Assembly: GCA_964627445.1 (NCBI GenBank)
Contig: CAZVJF010000008.1
Span: 75,664 to 139,663, forward strand
Source: Luteibaculum sp964627445
GTDB lineage: Bacteria > Bacteroidota > Bacteroidia > Flavobacteriales_D > Luteibaculaceae
Length of the DNA stretch: 64,000 bases
Direction of reading: 5' to 3'
A program made the position numbers and the translations under genes. Each line of letters opens with the position of its first letter. Within the stretch, counting starts at the first letter, position 1. Below, piece by piece: positions 23,606 through 32,076 of this stretch. Under the pieces are notes generated by a model. That model worked only from the letters and a program-made list of their open reading frames with translations, did not search any database and was not told the origin of the DNA.

Positions 23606-24345
23606 TGCGTGCAATAACAATAGCTGTCATGCTGAGCATGGTTTTTGCTTGTGGAAAAGAAGAAAATTGTTTTTCCTCGGCTGGTGCTTGGACAACAGAT
23701 ACGTTTGCATTGGATGCCTTCGAAAAAATTATTCTGCAAGATGATGTACAACTGCAATTGGTAGACGGAGACACCTTTCGTGCGCACGTTGCTTTCTTTG
23801 AAAACCTACAGGATGGGTTGCTGCTACAAGTAAGCGATGGCGTCCTACAAGTAGATAACGCCAACAGTTGCAGGTGGCTCAAAAAGCAGGATAGGCCCAA
23901 GGTGACCATCACTATGCCGCTGCATCAATTGGCTCATTTTGAGCATAAAGGAACTGAAAACGTAGCCATTGTCGATACACTTAGGAATCCCGAAATGTTT
24001 TTTGAAACCGATGGTAACGCAGGTTCTGTTGCGTTTACCTATGTGGGATCTAACTTGCGTATGGTGCAACACGCAGGGGCATCAAAAATTACAGTATCGG
24101 GTAGGGCACAGAACGTGTCCATATACAATGGCGGCCATGGGGTTACCGATTTTTCTGATTTAGAAGCCAATTTTATGGATGTGTCCAACCTCACGGGGGC
24201 CAGTGTACAGGTGCAAGCTTTAGGTATCTTGCAAATTCGCAATTACGGCAGGGGAACGGTGTCCTACTGCCCAGAACCGCAAGAAAAAACCATTAGCAAT
24301 TTTTCGGGTGGACTCATTGAAGTTTGCCAAAACAACACGCCTTAA
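23602..24345 (+). CDS. GIN-domain (DUF2807) lipoprotein
   Basis: A 247-residue lipoprotein with lipobox VFAC (Cys17). The body is repetitive beta structure of the DUF2807 'head GIN' type. It has FEKIILQDDVQLQLVDGD near the start, then KVTITMPLHQLAHFEHKGTENV and repeating turns with GxGxV-like rungs that suggest a right-handed beta solenoid. The family is abundant on Bacteroidota cell surfaces and has no firm biochemical role. It overlaps the PagL-like gene by 4 nt, so the two are made together. Confidence 0.8.
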   Translation: MMRAITIAVMLSMVFACGKEENCFSSAGAWTTDTFALDAFEKIILQDDVQLQLVDGDTFRAHVAFFENLQDGLLLQVSDGVLQVDNANSCRWLKKQDRPKVTITMPLHQLAHFEHKGTENVAIVDTLRNPEMFFETDGNAGSVAFTYVGSNLRMVQHAGASKITVSGRAQNVSIYNGGHGVTDFSDLEANFMDVSNLTGASVQVQALGILQIRNYGRGTVSYCPEPQEKTISNFSGGLIEVCQNNTP

Positions 24346-24395
24346 TACTCTGGTAATGCTGCCGATGTACTTTCGGGCTTCAACTCAAGCTTACC

Positions 24396-26363
24396 ATGAA
24401 ATATTGCTTCTCATTGCTGTTGGTGGTAGTGGCTGGATTCTTTGTCCAACTGCAAGCCCAATCTTTCAAAGAAAACCGCAGAGCGGGTTTAAAAGAAAAC
24501 GAAGATCTAGCTCCGTTTTACCATGGAGTTGCCAGTGGTGATCCCACAACAGAGGGTGCCATCATTTGGACGCGCTACACGGACGATAACCCGAGCAATC
24601 AGCCCGTTTCTTTATTGTATTTGGTGGCTACCGATACCGCCTTGCAAAATGTGGTGCAAGAAGGGGTGGCTATAGCCTCCCCACTCAACGATTATACGGT
24701 AAAGGTAGATTTGCAAGACCTGCAACCCAATACCTATTACTACTACGTTTTTGCCGATCGCTTTGGACGAGCATCCTTAATTGGAAGGACCAAAACCCTG
24801 GCACTTCCAACCGATACCAGTTACAGCCACTTTAGGGCGGCAACCATGAGTTGCAGTAGCATTTACAGTGGATTCTTTAATGGATATGCTCGTGTGGCCG
24901 AGCGCAACGATCTGGATGCCGTAATCCATACCGGAGATTATATCTATGATTTTGTGGACGGAAATGGTAACAATCGCATCCCCGATCCATATCCGGAAAC
25001 ACCAAAAAACTTGGAAGAATGGCGCGCACGCCACCATTATTATGAGTTAGATATGGACGCCATTCGCATGCGCCAGCAACATCCACTTATTGTAATATGG
25101 GACAACCACGATGTGGATGATTATGCCGATGATACGGTAAGCTACAACGGGGCCAACAAGGCGTTTAACGAGTGGATCCCTATTCGTCAAAATCCAGTGC
25201 CCTTGGTGGATACTTTGGAGATTTATCGCAAGTTAAATTTTGGGAGTTTGGTGGAGTTGTACATGCTAGATTGCTACAGCTACCACGATGATTTTTCTGG
25301 AAGCAACGCCAACAATATCAATGACGATGTAATTGATGATGCAGACCGAACCTATATGGGCCGGGAGCAGCGCGATTGGCTTTTTGATAACCTAGACAAT
25401 TCTACGGCCAACTGGCGCATGTTTGGAACCCAAAAAATGATGGCGCCTTGGTGTGCGGGTTGTGTGCCAGATTTGGGGGGTCCCGATGTGGATATTCCCG
25501 GTCTAAATGATTTTGGAAATGTTTTTAATACCAAGGCTTGGGATGGTTTTCAGGGCGAGCGCAGAGCCTTATTTAATAAGCTTAGAGAAAACGGTTTTAA
25601 AAACAACTGTACCGTTAGTGGCGATGCCCACCTGGCCTTTTTTGCCGATTTAACAGAAGACCCTGCAAACCCCTTGGCCTATAATCCGGTTACGGGTGGC
25701 GATGCAGTAGGCGTGGAACTTTTACCTTCTTCACTAACCCGAGAAAATCTAGACGAAATTTTGGCCGCTGAAGGAGGTGGAAAGCCCGATGAACAGTTTC
25801 GTGTAGCCGCAAATGCCGCAGCAGAGGCATCCAACCAAACCAATTTGCACCACGTTTACAGCAATTTTGCAGACCATGGTTATGGTATTATAGATATTAC
25901 TCCGGAGCGTCTTGTCGGGGAATTTTGGGTGAGTGAAAAAATAACGGTAGAAAGTGAGGAGGAAATGGCAGCCGCCTACACCTCCAATAGCGGAACGGGA
26001 ATTTGGTCGCGGATTCCCAATCTTGCTCCAAGTCCAGGTAAAGATTTTCAAGCAGATCCTGCACCGCAAAGCCCACCCGATTTATCTGAGGTTTCCGTGG
26101 CTAGCCTTGCGCCCATTGAAGCAACAATAACGGTGATACCAAATCCAGTTGACGCGGGCAGTTTCACGGTGAAGCTCACCAAGAACTTGGCGGTTGGTTC
26201 GGTTCGGGTGTTGGATATTTGGGGACGAAATTTCCCCATCACTACCGAAAAGCAAGGAGATCATATCGTGGTAAACTTTAACCAGGAGATGGCCGCTGGA
26301 AATTATATTCTAGAAGTAACCGGGAAGCAGCAACAGTGGGTTAGGACTATTGTGGTACGATGA
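24396..26363 (+). CDS. PhoD-like alkaline phosphatase with T9SS type A sorting domain
   Basis: A 655-residue secreted metallophosphatase. After the signal peptide (to about residue 22) comes the PhoD N-terminal domain beginning FYHGVASGDPTTEGAIIWTRY. The metal-site motifs are HTGDYIYD, IWDNHDVDDYADD and SGDAHLAFF. PhoD enzymes are phosphomonoesterases or diesterases using Ca2+ and Fe3+. The last 85 residues (from about VIPNPVDAGSFTV, with VLDIWGRN and GNYILEV) are a type A sorting domain for type IX secretion, so the enzyme should end up on or outside the cell surface. It should help gather phosphate from organic esters. A bidirectional terminator follows. Confidence 0.92.
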   Translation: MKYCFSLLLVVVAGFFVQLQAQSFKENRRAGLKENEDLAPFYHGVASGDPTTEGAIIWTRYTDDNPSNQPVSLLYLVATDTALQNVVQEGVAIASPLNDYTVKVDLQDLQPNTYYYYVFADRFGRASLIGRTKTLALPTDTSYSHFRAATMSCSSIYSGFFNGYARVAERNDLDAVIHTGDYIYDFVDGNGNNRIPDPYPETPKNLEEWRARHHYYELDMDAIRMRQQHPLIVIWDNHDVDDYADDTVSYNGANKAFNEWIPIRQNPVPLVDTLEIYRKLNFGSLVELYMLDCYSYHDDFSGSNANNINDDVIDDADRTYMGREQRDWLFDNLDNSTANWRMFGTQKMMAPWCAGCVPDLGGPDVDIPGLNDFGNVFNTKAWDGFQGERRALFNKLRENGFKNNCTVSGDAHLAFFADLTEDPANPLAYNPVTGGDAVGVELLPSSLTRENLDEILAAEGGGKPDEQFRVAANAAAEASNQTNLHHVYSNFADHGYGIIDITPERLVGEFWVSEKITVESEEEMAAAYTSNSGTGIWSRIPNLAPSPGKDFQADPAPQSPPDLSEVSVASLAPIEATITVIPNPVDAGSFTVKLTKNLAVGSVRVLDIWGRNFPITTEKQGDHIVVNFNQEMAAGNYILEVTGKQQQWVRTIVVR

Positions 26364-26381
26364 CGGAACCATCAGAAACGA

Positions 26382-26418
26382 AAAAAGGCTGCTATGGTAA
26401 CCCCAGAGCAGCCTTTTT
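26382..26418. terminator. bidirectional terminator between convergent phoD-like and barrel genes
   Basis: AAAAAGGCTGCT (26382-26393) pairs with AGCAGCCTTTTT (26407-26418), with A/T tracts on both sides that serve both strands. Confidence 0.9.
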
Positions 26419-26437
26419 AATTACTAATTTTTAGGAC

Positions 26438-27109
26438 TTAGAATCGGATAGATACACCTCCATTAATAAGAGCCCCTGATCCAAGGCCAAACTCTAAGTT
26501 TGCTCCAATAGAAGAACCAAACATATAGCGCATACCTACGGTAGCGCGGTATCCTACACCACTTACGTTTCCTAAATCCTCAATAACCTCGTCTTCTCCA
26601 TATTCTGGATCATTGGTATCTACGCTAAAACTCCAGTTGATGTACCCGACGGCAGCAGAGGTGTATGCATCAAAATTTCTTCCGTTTCCAAAATGAAAGG
26701 TTAGTTTGGGTAAGAATCGTAATCGTGTGATATCAATATCGTAGTTGTAGGTATTCATTTCTCCGCTATCGAAGTCACTGAAACTGTCGGTGAATGACAT
26801 GCCACTGTTTGAATAATTAGCCATGGCACCAATACCAATTTTGTCGTTTACCATATATTCATAGCGCATTTCGGCAGGACCAAAACTTGTTACATTAAAA
26901 TCATCGGTTCCGGGTGTCTCAAACGTAGTTCTAAGCATAGTGGTAAACAAATTCGGAAAACCGTAATTAGCGTCAATAAAGGAAGTTCCTTGTTCTATGC
27001 GGTCTCCGCCTCTACGACCTCGGTATTTGCGTTTTCTTCCGCCAGCAGCAGCATCTATGGTTGAAAAGACAATAATTGCTAGTAATGATAGTGCGAATAC
27101 TTTCCTCAT
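26438..27109 (-). CDS. outer-membrane beta-barrel protein with basic N-terminal segment
   Basis: From ATG 27109 the protein has 223 residues and a clean signal peptide (MRKVFALSLLAIIVFSTIDA). I prefer this over the in-frame start at 27148, which would put 13 residues before the signal. Just after the cleavage site is a very basic stretch (RKRKYRGRRGGDR, residues 25-37). Then come eight or so amphipathic strands with glycine turns, ending NGGVSIRF with the C-terminal Phe expected for an OMP. No enzymatic motif is seen and its function is unknown. Confidence 0.75.
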   Translation of the reverse strand: MRKVFALSLLAIIVFSTIDAAAGGRKRKYRGRRGGDRIEQGTSFIDANYGFPNLFTTMLRTTFETPGTDDFNVTSFGPAEMRYEYMVNDKIGIGAMANYSNSGMSFTDSFSDFDSGEMNTYNYDIDITRLRFLPKLTFHFGNGRNFDAYTSAAVGYINWSFSVDTNDPEYGEDEVIEDLGNVSGVGYRATVGMRYMFGSSIGANLEFGLGSGALINGGVSIRF

Positions 27110-27451
27110 GAGTGAAATATTTTGACTAAAGTAGTACAAATCAGTCACTCTAAAAAACTGTTAATTATATTTTCCTTTTCATAAAGTGTTTGAGTGAGGC
27201 ATGGAAGGTATTTATTAGTGCGTTAAGAATACTAAAAATGCTATTATGATCTATATGTACTGAAGAGTTGGCTTGTATGCCATGTGTATACTGGATAACT
27301 GGCTTTGTAGTGTCCAATTAACGCTTAACAAAATAATAATACGCTTATGGGTTAGTACATGTAGGATGTATTTTTCCTTCCAGACATTGCCACAAAGACT
27401 GTACCTTTGCAAGGCACAACTTTAGATGTGCTGGTTCGTTACTGTTGGTGT
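27110..27451. other. intergenic region between divergent genes
   Basis: These 342 A/T-rich bases hold no ORF I can support. The only signal is a TACCTTTG -7 box at 27402-27409, 42 bases before the small four-Cys protein. No -33 box, tRNA or strong hairpin was found. Confidence 0.5.
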
Positions 27452-27646
27452 ATGAAGTTGATATTGATTGCTATAGGAATGTTGGCCCTTGCTTTTGCAG
27501 GAATTGCTATCAAGATATGGGCAAAGAAGGATGGGAAATTTGCAGGTACATGTGCTAGTCAAAGCCCTTTCTTAAACAAAGAGGGAGAGGCCTGCAGCTT
27601 ATGCGGTGCAAAGCCCGAAGAACAGTGCAAAAGCAACGACAACTAA
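27452..27646 (+). CDS. small four-cysteine membrane protein, probable NqrM-like maturation factor
   Basis: A 64-residue protein. From ATG 27452, one membrane helix (MKLILIAIGMLALAFAGIAIK) is followed by KKDGKFAGTCAS, then EACSLCG and EEQCK: four Cys in all. The upstream in-frame start at 27407 overlaps a promoter and would place polar residues before the helix. Layout and length resemble NqrM (DUF539), which has one helix plus four Cys and is needed to deliver Fe to the NqrD/NqrE site of Na+-NQR. The sequence differs enough that I would not call it NqrM outright. It converges on apbE, 17 nt away, next to the whole nqr operon, which supports a role in Nqr assembly. Confidence 0.55.
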   Translation: MKLILIAIGMLALAFAGIAIKIWAKKDGKFAGTCASQSPFLNKEGEACSLCGAKPEEQCKSNDN

Positions 27647-27663
27647 GGTCGTTTTCTAAAAGG

Positions 27664-28626
27664 CTACCGGATTAGAATCGGAGCTTCCAGTTTATTTTTC
27701 TCAAACATTGCGGGTGCGCGGTCTCCCAAAACCAATGCGGTTGTAGCCCATGCATCGGCATAGGCACACGATGGATTTTTTACTGTTACACTCAATATTT
27801 CGTGGCTAACGGGTAAACCGGTAATTGCGTCAATGGTATGGCTGTACCGTTTTCCGTTGGCTTCGTAGAACTTACGGTTGCTGCCCGATGTAGCTATGGC
27901 AATGTTTGCAACGTGTATTGTGTCTTGTATTACGCGTTTCTCCTCAGATTGTGGCTTTTCTATTCCCAGCACCCAAAAATCGCCAGTGGGCTTTTTGTCG
28001 CCAACTTTTACTTCGCCTCCAAGTTCCACGAAGTAACTCGTTATGCCCTGTTCTTGTAAAAAACTTGTCATTAGGTCTACGGCCATGCCCTGTGCTACGG
28101 CATTAAAATCTAGTTGAGCAGCAAGGGGCTTTGTTATAGTAATTTGGTTGGATGGCCCTGAAGTAAGCTTCCATTCCTTAAAATCTACCAGGGCTTTAAG
28201 GCTATCTAGATTGGCGGTGCTGTCTAATTGGGGTCTTTGGTTGGGGCCAAAACCATAGGCTTTTACCAGGGGGTAGATGCTGGGATCAAATGCTCCTTGC
28301 GATTGCTGGTGTACTACTTCACTAATTTTCCAAACCTGCTTCCAGAAACCACAGCTATCTACAAGCGTAAATAGCGTATCCGTACTCTCGTTAAGAGCCG
28401 AAATTTGTGATTGAGGCCGGTAGTTAGATAGGGCGTAATCCAAACGCAAAAGTAGGCTGTCTATGCCTCTTTGCAATTTCAATGGAGTATTGGAGCCGTA
28501 ATAGCTTACTTGGTAGGTAGTGCCTTGAGCATTACCGTAAAACTGTTTTTTCGTATCAGTTTGTTGCGAACACGCTGTAATGCCTAAAATAACAACGCAA
28601 CTCCAGAAAACGCGATACATCAACAT
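27664..28626 (-). CDS. apbE: FAD:protein FMN transferase (ApbE), lipoprotein
   Basis: A 320-residue ApbE-family protein with a lipoprotein signal (VVILGITAC, Cys19 from the first Met; a second Met at 28620 is also possible). Family motifs include YQVSYYG at the start of the mature domain, LDFNAVAQGMAVDLM (FAD-binding), YFVELGGEV, and the metal-binding C-terminal YADAWATTALVLG. It covalently attaches FMN to threonines of NqrB and NqrC. It lies just downstream of nqrF on the same strand, but a hairpin terminator (28668-28696) separates them, so its level may be set independently. Confidence 0.93.
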   Translation of the reverse strand: MLMYRVFWSCVVILGITACSQQTDTKKQFYGNAQGTTYQVSYYGSNTPLKLQRGIDSLLLRLDYALSNYRPQSQISALNESTDTLFTLVDSCGFWKQVWKISEVVHQQSQGAFDPSIYPLVKAYGFGPNQRPQLDSTANLDSLKALVDFKEWKLTSGPSNQITITKPLAAQLDFNAVAQGMAVDLMTSFLQEQGITSYFVELGGEVKVGDKKPTGDFWVLGIEKPQSEEKRVIQDTIHVANIAIATSGSNRKFYEANGKRYSHTIDAITGLPVSHEILSVTVKNPSCAYADAWATTALVLGDRAPAMFEKNKLEAPILIR

Positions 28627-28667
28627 GGCGTATAAAGATATAAGGGTAGTGGTGAATGCCTTTCAAT

Positions 28668-28696
28668 AAAAAAGCCCTTCCAAACGGAAGGGCTTT
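28668..28696 (-). terminator. terminator after nqrF
   Basis: AAAGCCCTTCC (28671-28681) pairs with GGAAGGGCTTT (28686-28696) around a 4-base loop. On the minus strand the stem runs into TTTTTT, ten bases after the nqrF stop. Confidence 0.9.
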
Positions 28697-28705
28697 GAGT
28701 ATGTT

Positions 28706-29998
28706 TTACCCTCCGAAATCATCGAAGGCTACGTTTTCATCGGGTACACCCCAATCCTCACACATTTTAAGAACTGCTTGGTTCATCATAGGAGGACCAC
28801 AGAAATAGAACTCTATATCTTCTGGAGCATCGTGTTTGGTAAGGTACTGGTCGATAACCGCTTGGTGTACGAAACCTACGAAGCCGTCTCCTTCGTCATC
28901 CATATCTTTCATTACTTTCCAGTTGTCCTCTTCGAGGGGCTCGGAAAGTACCATATAGAATTTGAAGTTGGGGAAATCTTTCTCCAATGCTTTAAAGTGG
29001 TCTATGTAGAAAAGCTCTCTTTTAGAACGTCCACCGTACCAGTACGATACTTTGCGTCCTGTTTTCACAGTACGGAATAGGTGGTATAAGTGCGAGCGCA
29101 TCGGTGCCATACCAGCACCACCACCAATGTATAGCATTTCGGAGTCGGTTTCCTTGATAAAGAATTCACCGTAAGGTCCTGAGATGGTCACTTTATCTCC
29201 TTCCTTACGAGAGAAAATGTATGAAGAGGCAATACCTGGATTTACATCCATCCATTTATTACGCTCTCTATCCCATGGTGGAGTAGCAATACGCACGTTC
29301 AGCATGATCTCACGACCTTCAGCGGGGTAACTGGCCATAGAGTATGCACGCTCAACGGTTTCATTGTTGCGCATTACGAGTGGCCAAAGATCAAATTTAT
29401 CCCACTCCAGTTTAAATTTATCAGGCTGACCTGGGTGCTCTTCGGGGTGCGCTGTAATGTCTATATCAGCGTACTTAACTTCGCACTTCGGAATTTCAAT
29501 TTGGATGTATCCACCCGCCTTGTAATCCATGTCCTCGGGGATCTCTACAACAAATTCCTTAATAAAGGATGCAACGTTGTAGTTACGAACCACAGTAGCT
29601 TCCCATTTCTTAATACCAAAAACTTCTTCAGGCACTTCCACCTTCATGTCGTTTTTCACCTTCACCTGGCAACCCAGTCTCCAGTTATCGGCAATCTCTT
29701 TACGAGTAAAATGAGGTTCTTCGGTGGGTAAAATAGAACCGCCACCTTCTGGAACCTGACATTTGCACTGTACACAAGTTCCTCCGCCACCACAAGCTGA
29801 TGGAAGGAAGATCTTAGCATTACCTAAGGTAGAAAGTAAAGTGCCGCCTGCAGGAACTTCAACCTCGCGCTCACCATTGATAAGCAAGGTTACATTTCCA
29901 GACGGAGATAATTTGGCCTTTGCGTATAGTAGCATGCTCACCAGGAACAGCACTACAAATAGAAAGACGATAATGGTTGTTATTAAAGTTAAAGTCAT
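28706..29998 (-). CDS. nqrF: Na+-NQR subunit F (NADH dehydrogenase, FAD and 2Fe-2S)
   Basis: A 430-residue entry subunit. An N-terminal membrane helix (about 5-25) is followed by a ferredoxin-like domain with Cys69, Cys75, Cys78 and Cys110 in exactly the spacing of the V. cholerae 2Fe-2S cluster. Then comes the FAD domain (RAYSMASYP), and the NADH domain with GGGAGMAPMRSHL and the C-terminal YFCGPPMMNQA and FDDFGG. It oxidises NADH and passes electrons through the cluster to the flavins of NqrC and NqrB. It is the last gene of nqrABCDEF. Confidence 0.97.
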   Translation of the reverse strand: MTLTLITTIIVFLFVVLFLVSMLLYAKAKLSPSGNVTLLINGEREVEVPAGGTLLSTLGNAKIFLPSACGGGGTCVQCKCQVPEGGGSILPTEEPHFTRKEIADNWRLGCQVKVKNDMKVEVPEEVFGIKKWEATVVRNYNVASFIKEFVVEIPEDMDYKAGGYIQIEIPKCEVKYADIDITAHPEEHPGQPDKFKLEWDKFDLWPLVMRNNETVERAYSMASYPAEGREIMLNVRIATPPWDRERNKWMDVNPGIASSYIFSRKEGDKVTISGPYGEFFIKETDSEMLYIGGGAGMAPMRSHLYHLFRTVKTGRKVSYWYGGRSKRELFYIDHFKALEKDFPNFKFYMVLSEPLEEDNWKVMKDMDDEGDGFVGFVHQAVIDQYLTKHDAPEDIEFYFCGPPMMNQAVLKMCEDWGVPDENVAFDDFGG

Positions 29999-30013
29999 GA
30001 TTTCAAGTCACTA

Positions 30014-30628
30014 TTAAAGTTCAATACCCATAAAGCTCATAAAGGCAATTCCCATAAGCCCAGTAATGATAAAGGTGATTCCTAAACCTCTAAGCGGAGC
30101 GGGAACGTCTGAGTAGCGGATTTTTTCGCGGATCGCGGCAATGGCTACAATAGCTAAAAACCAACCAACCCCAGACCCTAATCCAAACACGGTAGCCTCT
30201 CCGATGTTCGCGTACTGACGCTCTTGCATAAAGAGTGATCCACCCAAAATAGAGCAGTTAACTGCAATAAGTGGAAGGAAAATACCAAGTGCTCCGTATA
30301 GGGCAGGAGCAAACTTCTCTACAATCATTTCTACCAACTGTACCATGGAGGCAATAACTGCAATGAACATGATAAAGCTTAAGAAGGAAAGGTCTAAAGA
30401 GGCATATTCTGTACCCATCCAAGAAAGCGCTCCTTCCTTAAGGACAAAATTTTCTAATAAGTAATTGATGGGTACTGTAATTCCCAGTACAAAGATTACC
30501 GCGGCTCCGAGACCCACAGCAGTTTTTACCGTTTTGGATACAGCCAAGTACGAGCACATTCCTAGGAAATATGCGAAAATCATGTTGTCGATAAAGATCG
30601 ACTTAACAAATATGTTTACGTAATCCAT
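30014..30628 (-). CDS. nqrE: Na+-NQR subunit E
   Basis: A 204-residue integral membrane protein with six helices. IFAYFLGMCSYLAVSK and the partner half AVNCSILGGSLFM carry the two conserved Cys that, with NqrD, bind the intramembrane iron centre. NqrD and NqrE are inverted-topology paralogues. It lies 12 nt after nqrD and 15 nt before nqrF. Confidence 0.96.
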   Translation of the reverse strand: MDYVNIFVKSIFIDNMIFAYFLGMCSYLAVSKTVKTAVGLGAAVIFVLGITVPINYLLENFVLKEGALSWMGTEYASLDLSFLSFIMFIAVIASMVQLVEMIVEKFAPALYGALGIFLPLIAVNCSILGGSLFMQERQYANIGEATVFGLGSGVGWFLAIVAIAAIREKIRYSDVPAPLRGLGITFIITGLMGIAFMSFMGIEL

Positions 30629-30640
30629 TTTGCGGTCCTA

Positions 30641-31327
30641 TTAATTGGTTTCAATTAATTGCTTGTTCTTCGAGCGTTGTATCCAGATATAAATACCAAC
30701 GATGATCAAAGCCATAGGAGGGAGGATCATGAAGTTGTTGTTTTCATACCCGATGCTGTACAATCCAAGCTTTTCAAAAACTGGGTAGCCCCAAATTTTT
30801 CCAGAACCAAATAGCTCGCGGAAAAATCCAACCACTACCAAGATGAGCCCGTAACCCAGTCCATTACCTAAACCATCTAGGATAGAAGGCCAAGGTTTGT
30901 TACCTAAAGCAAACGCTTCCAAACGACCCATGATTATACAGTTGGTAATAATAAGCCCTACGAAAACTGAAAGCTGTTTACTAACCTCGTATACATAAGC
31001 CTTAAGGATTTGGTCTACCAGAATTACCAAAGATGCCACTACCACCAGCTGTACGATAATCCGTATACGGGATGGGATAACGTTGCGCATTAGCGAAACG
31101 ATCAAGTTTCCGAGTATCATTACCGCAATAACCGAAACGGACATTACGAAGGAGTTTTTTACCTGCACGGTAACCGCCAGTGCCGAGCACACACCCAATA
31201 CCTGTACGGTAATCGGGTTGTTATCGTCTAGTGGGTCGGTAAGAAGTTTCTTGTTTTTCGCAGAGAAAAGCGGTTCTCTTTCCTTTACTTCTGCTGCCTC
31301 TTGTGTTGCTGTATCGCTCATGAGCAA
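30641..31327 (-). CDS. nqrD: Na+-NQR subunit D
   Basis: A 228-residue six-helix membrane subunit with LGVCSALAVTVQV and LIITNCIIMGRLEAFA, the two Cys-containing half-helices that with NqrE hold the intramembrane Fe/2Fe-2S centre. The first 30 residues are polar (SDTATQEAAEVKEREPLF), slightly longer than the Vibrio protein. It is paralogous to NqrE and RnfA/E. Gaps to nqrC and nqrE are 5 and 12 nt. Confidence 0.96.
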   Translation of the reverse strand: MLMSDTATQEAAEVKEREPLFSAKNKKLLTDPLDDNNPITVQVLGVCSALAVTVQVKNSFVMSVSVIAVMILGNLIVSLMRNVIPSRIRIIVQLVVVASLVILVDQILKAYVYEVSKQLSVFVGLIITNCIIMGRLEAFALGNKPWPSILDGLGNGLGYGLILVVVGFFRELFGSGKIWGYPVFEKLGLYSIGYENNNFMILPPMALIIVGIYIWIQRSKNKQLIETN

Positions 31328-31332
31328 ATGTA

Positions 31333-32070
31333 TTAGCTGGCTTTTGAAAAGTATGTGTTATACACCGCTAGGGTGCGATCTATCATTTCTTGTACACCGT
31401 TGGATGTAATAGTACCTCCGGTAATACCGTCTACTGCGTGCTTGTTGCTCGGATCGGAGCTTCCCTTAACGACCTTGATGGAAACAAATTCACCATCATC
31501 TTTGATTTTTTCTCCGTTGAACTGCTTTTCGAAGAAGTCTTCTTTAATCTCGGCACCCAAACCTGGCGTTTCGGTTTTGTGATCAAATGAAGCACCAAAC
31601 ACCGTGTTGTAGTCGCTTTCTAAGGCCATGTAACCCCAGATAGGTCCCCAAAGTCCTTTTCCAACAAGGGGCATTACCACATAACGCTTTCCGTCTTTTT
31701 CACATACATAAAGTGGGTAGTTTCGGTCTGCCGGGTCGTCAATAGAACGGTACTCCTTTTTAACTTCTATGTTAAATGCATCCTTTTTGTCGTTGGGATC
31801 AACTTCGCCTGACTTAGTGGAAATTACATTTCCAGAGTAGTCGATCACTTTGCGTTCCTTTACGTAACTCTGAAACAACTCTGGTGCTTCATCCATGGAA
31901 ACTTCGAGTCGGATAGCAGCGAGAATGTCTTTCATTTTCTCGCGCTTTACATTTTCCTTTTGTGCAGGCTTAAGCGACATGGCTGCGATAGCCAAAATTG
32001 CCCCTACAATAATTACCATGATGATGGCAAAACCAAAAGTAAATCCGTTGCTGTTCTTATCTACTGCCAT
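31333..32070 (-). CDS. nqrC: Na+-NQR subunit C (covalent FMN)
   Basis: A 245-residue subunit with one N-terminal helix (about 11-31) and a soluble FMN-binding domain. The flavinylation motif DGITGGTITS (214-223) fits D-x2-S/T-G-A/G-T-x-T, with Thr220 the likely attachment site for ApbE. GKGLWGPIWGY and TPGLGAEI are the other family blocks. It relays electrons from NqrF and NqrD/E to NqrB. The gap to nqrB is 6 nt. Confidence 0.96.
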   Translation of the reverse strand: MAVDKNSNGFTFGFAIIMVIIVGAILAIAAMSLKPAQKENVKREKMKDILAAIRLEVSMDEAPELFQSYVKERKVIDYSGNVISTKSGEVDPNDKKDAFNIEVKKEYRSIDDPADRNYPLYVCEKDGKRYVVMPLVGKGLWGPIWGYMALESDYNTVFGASFDHKTETPGLGAEIKEDFFEKQFNGEKIKDDGEFVSIKVVKGSSDPSNKHAVDGITGGTITSNGVQEMIDRTLAVYNTYFSKAS

Positions 32071-32076
32071 GGTTTC

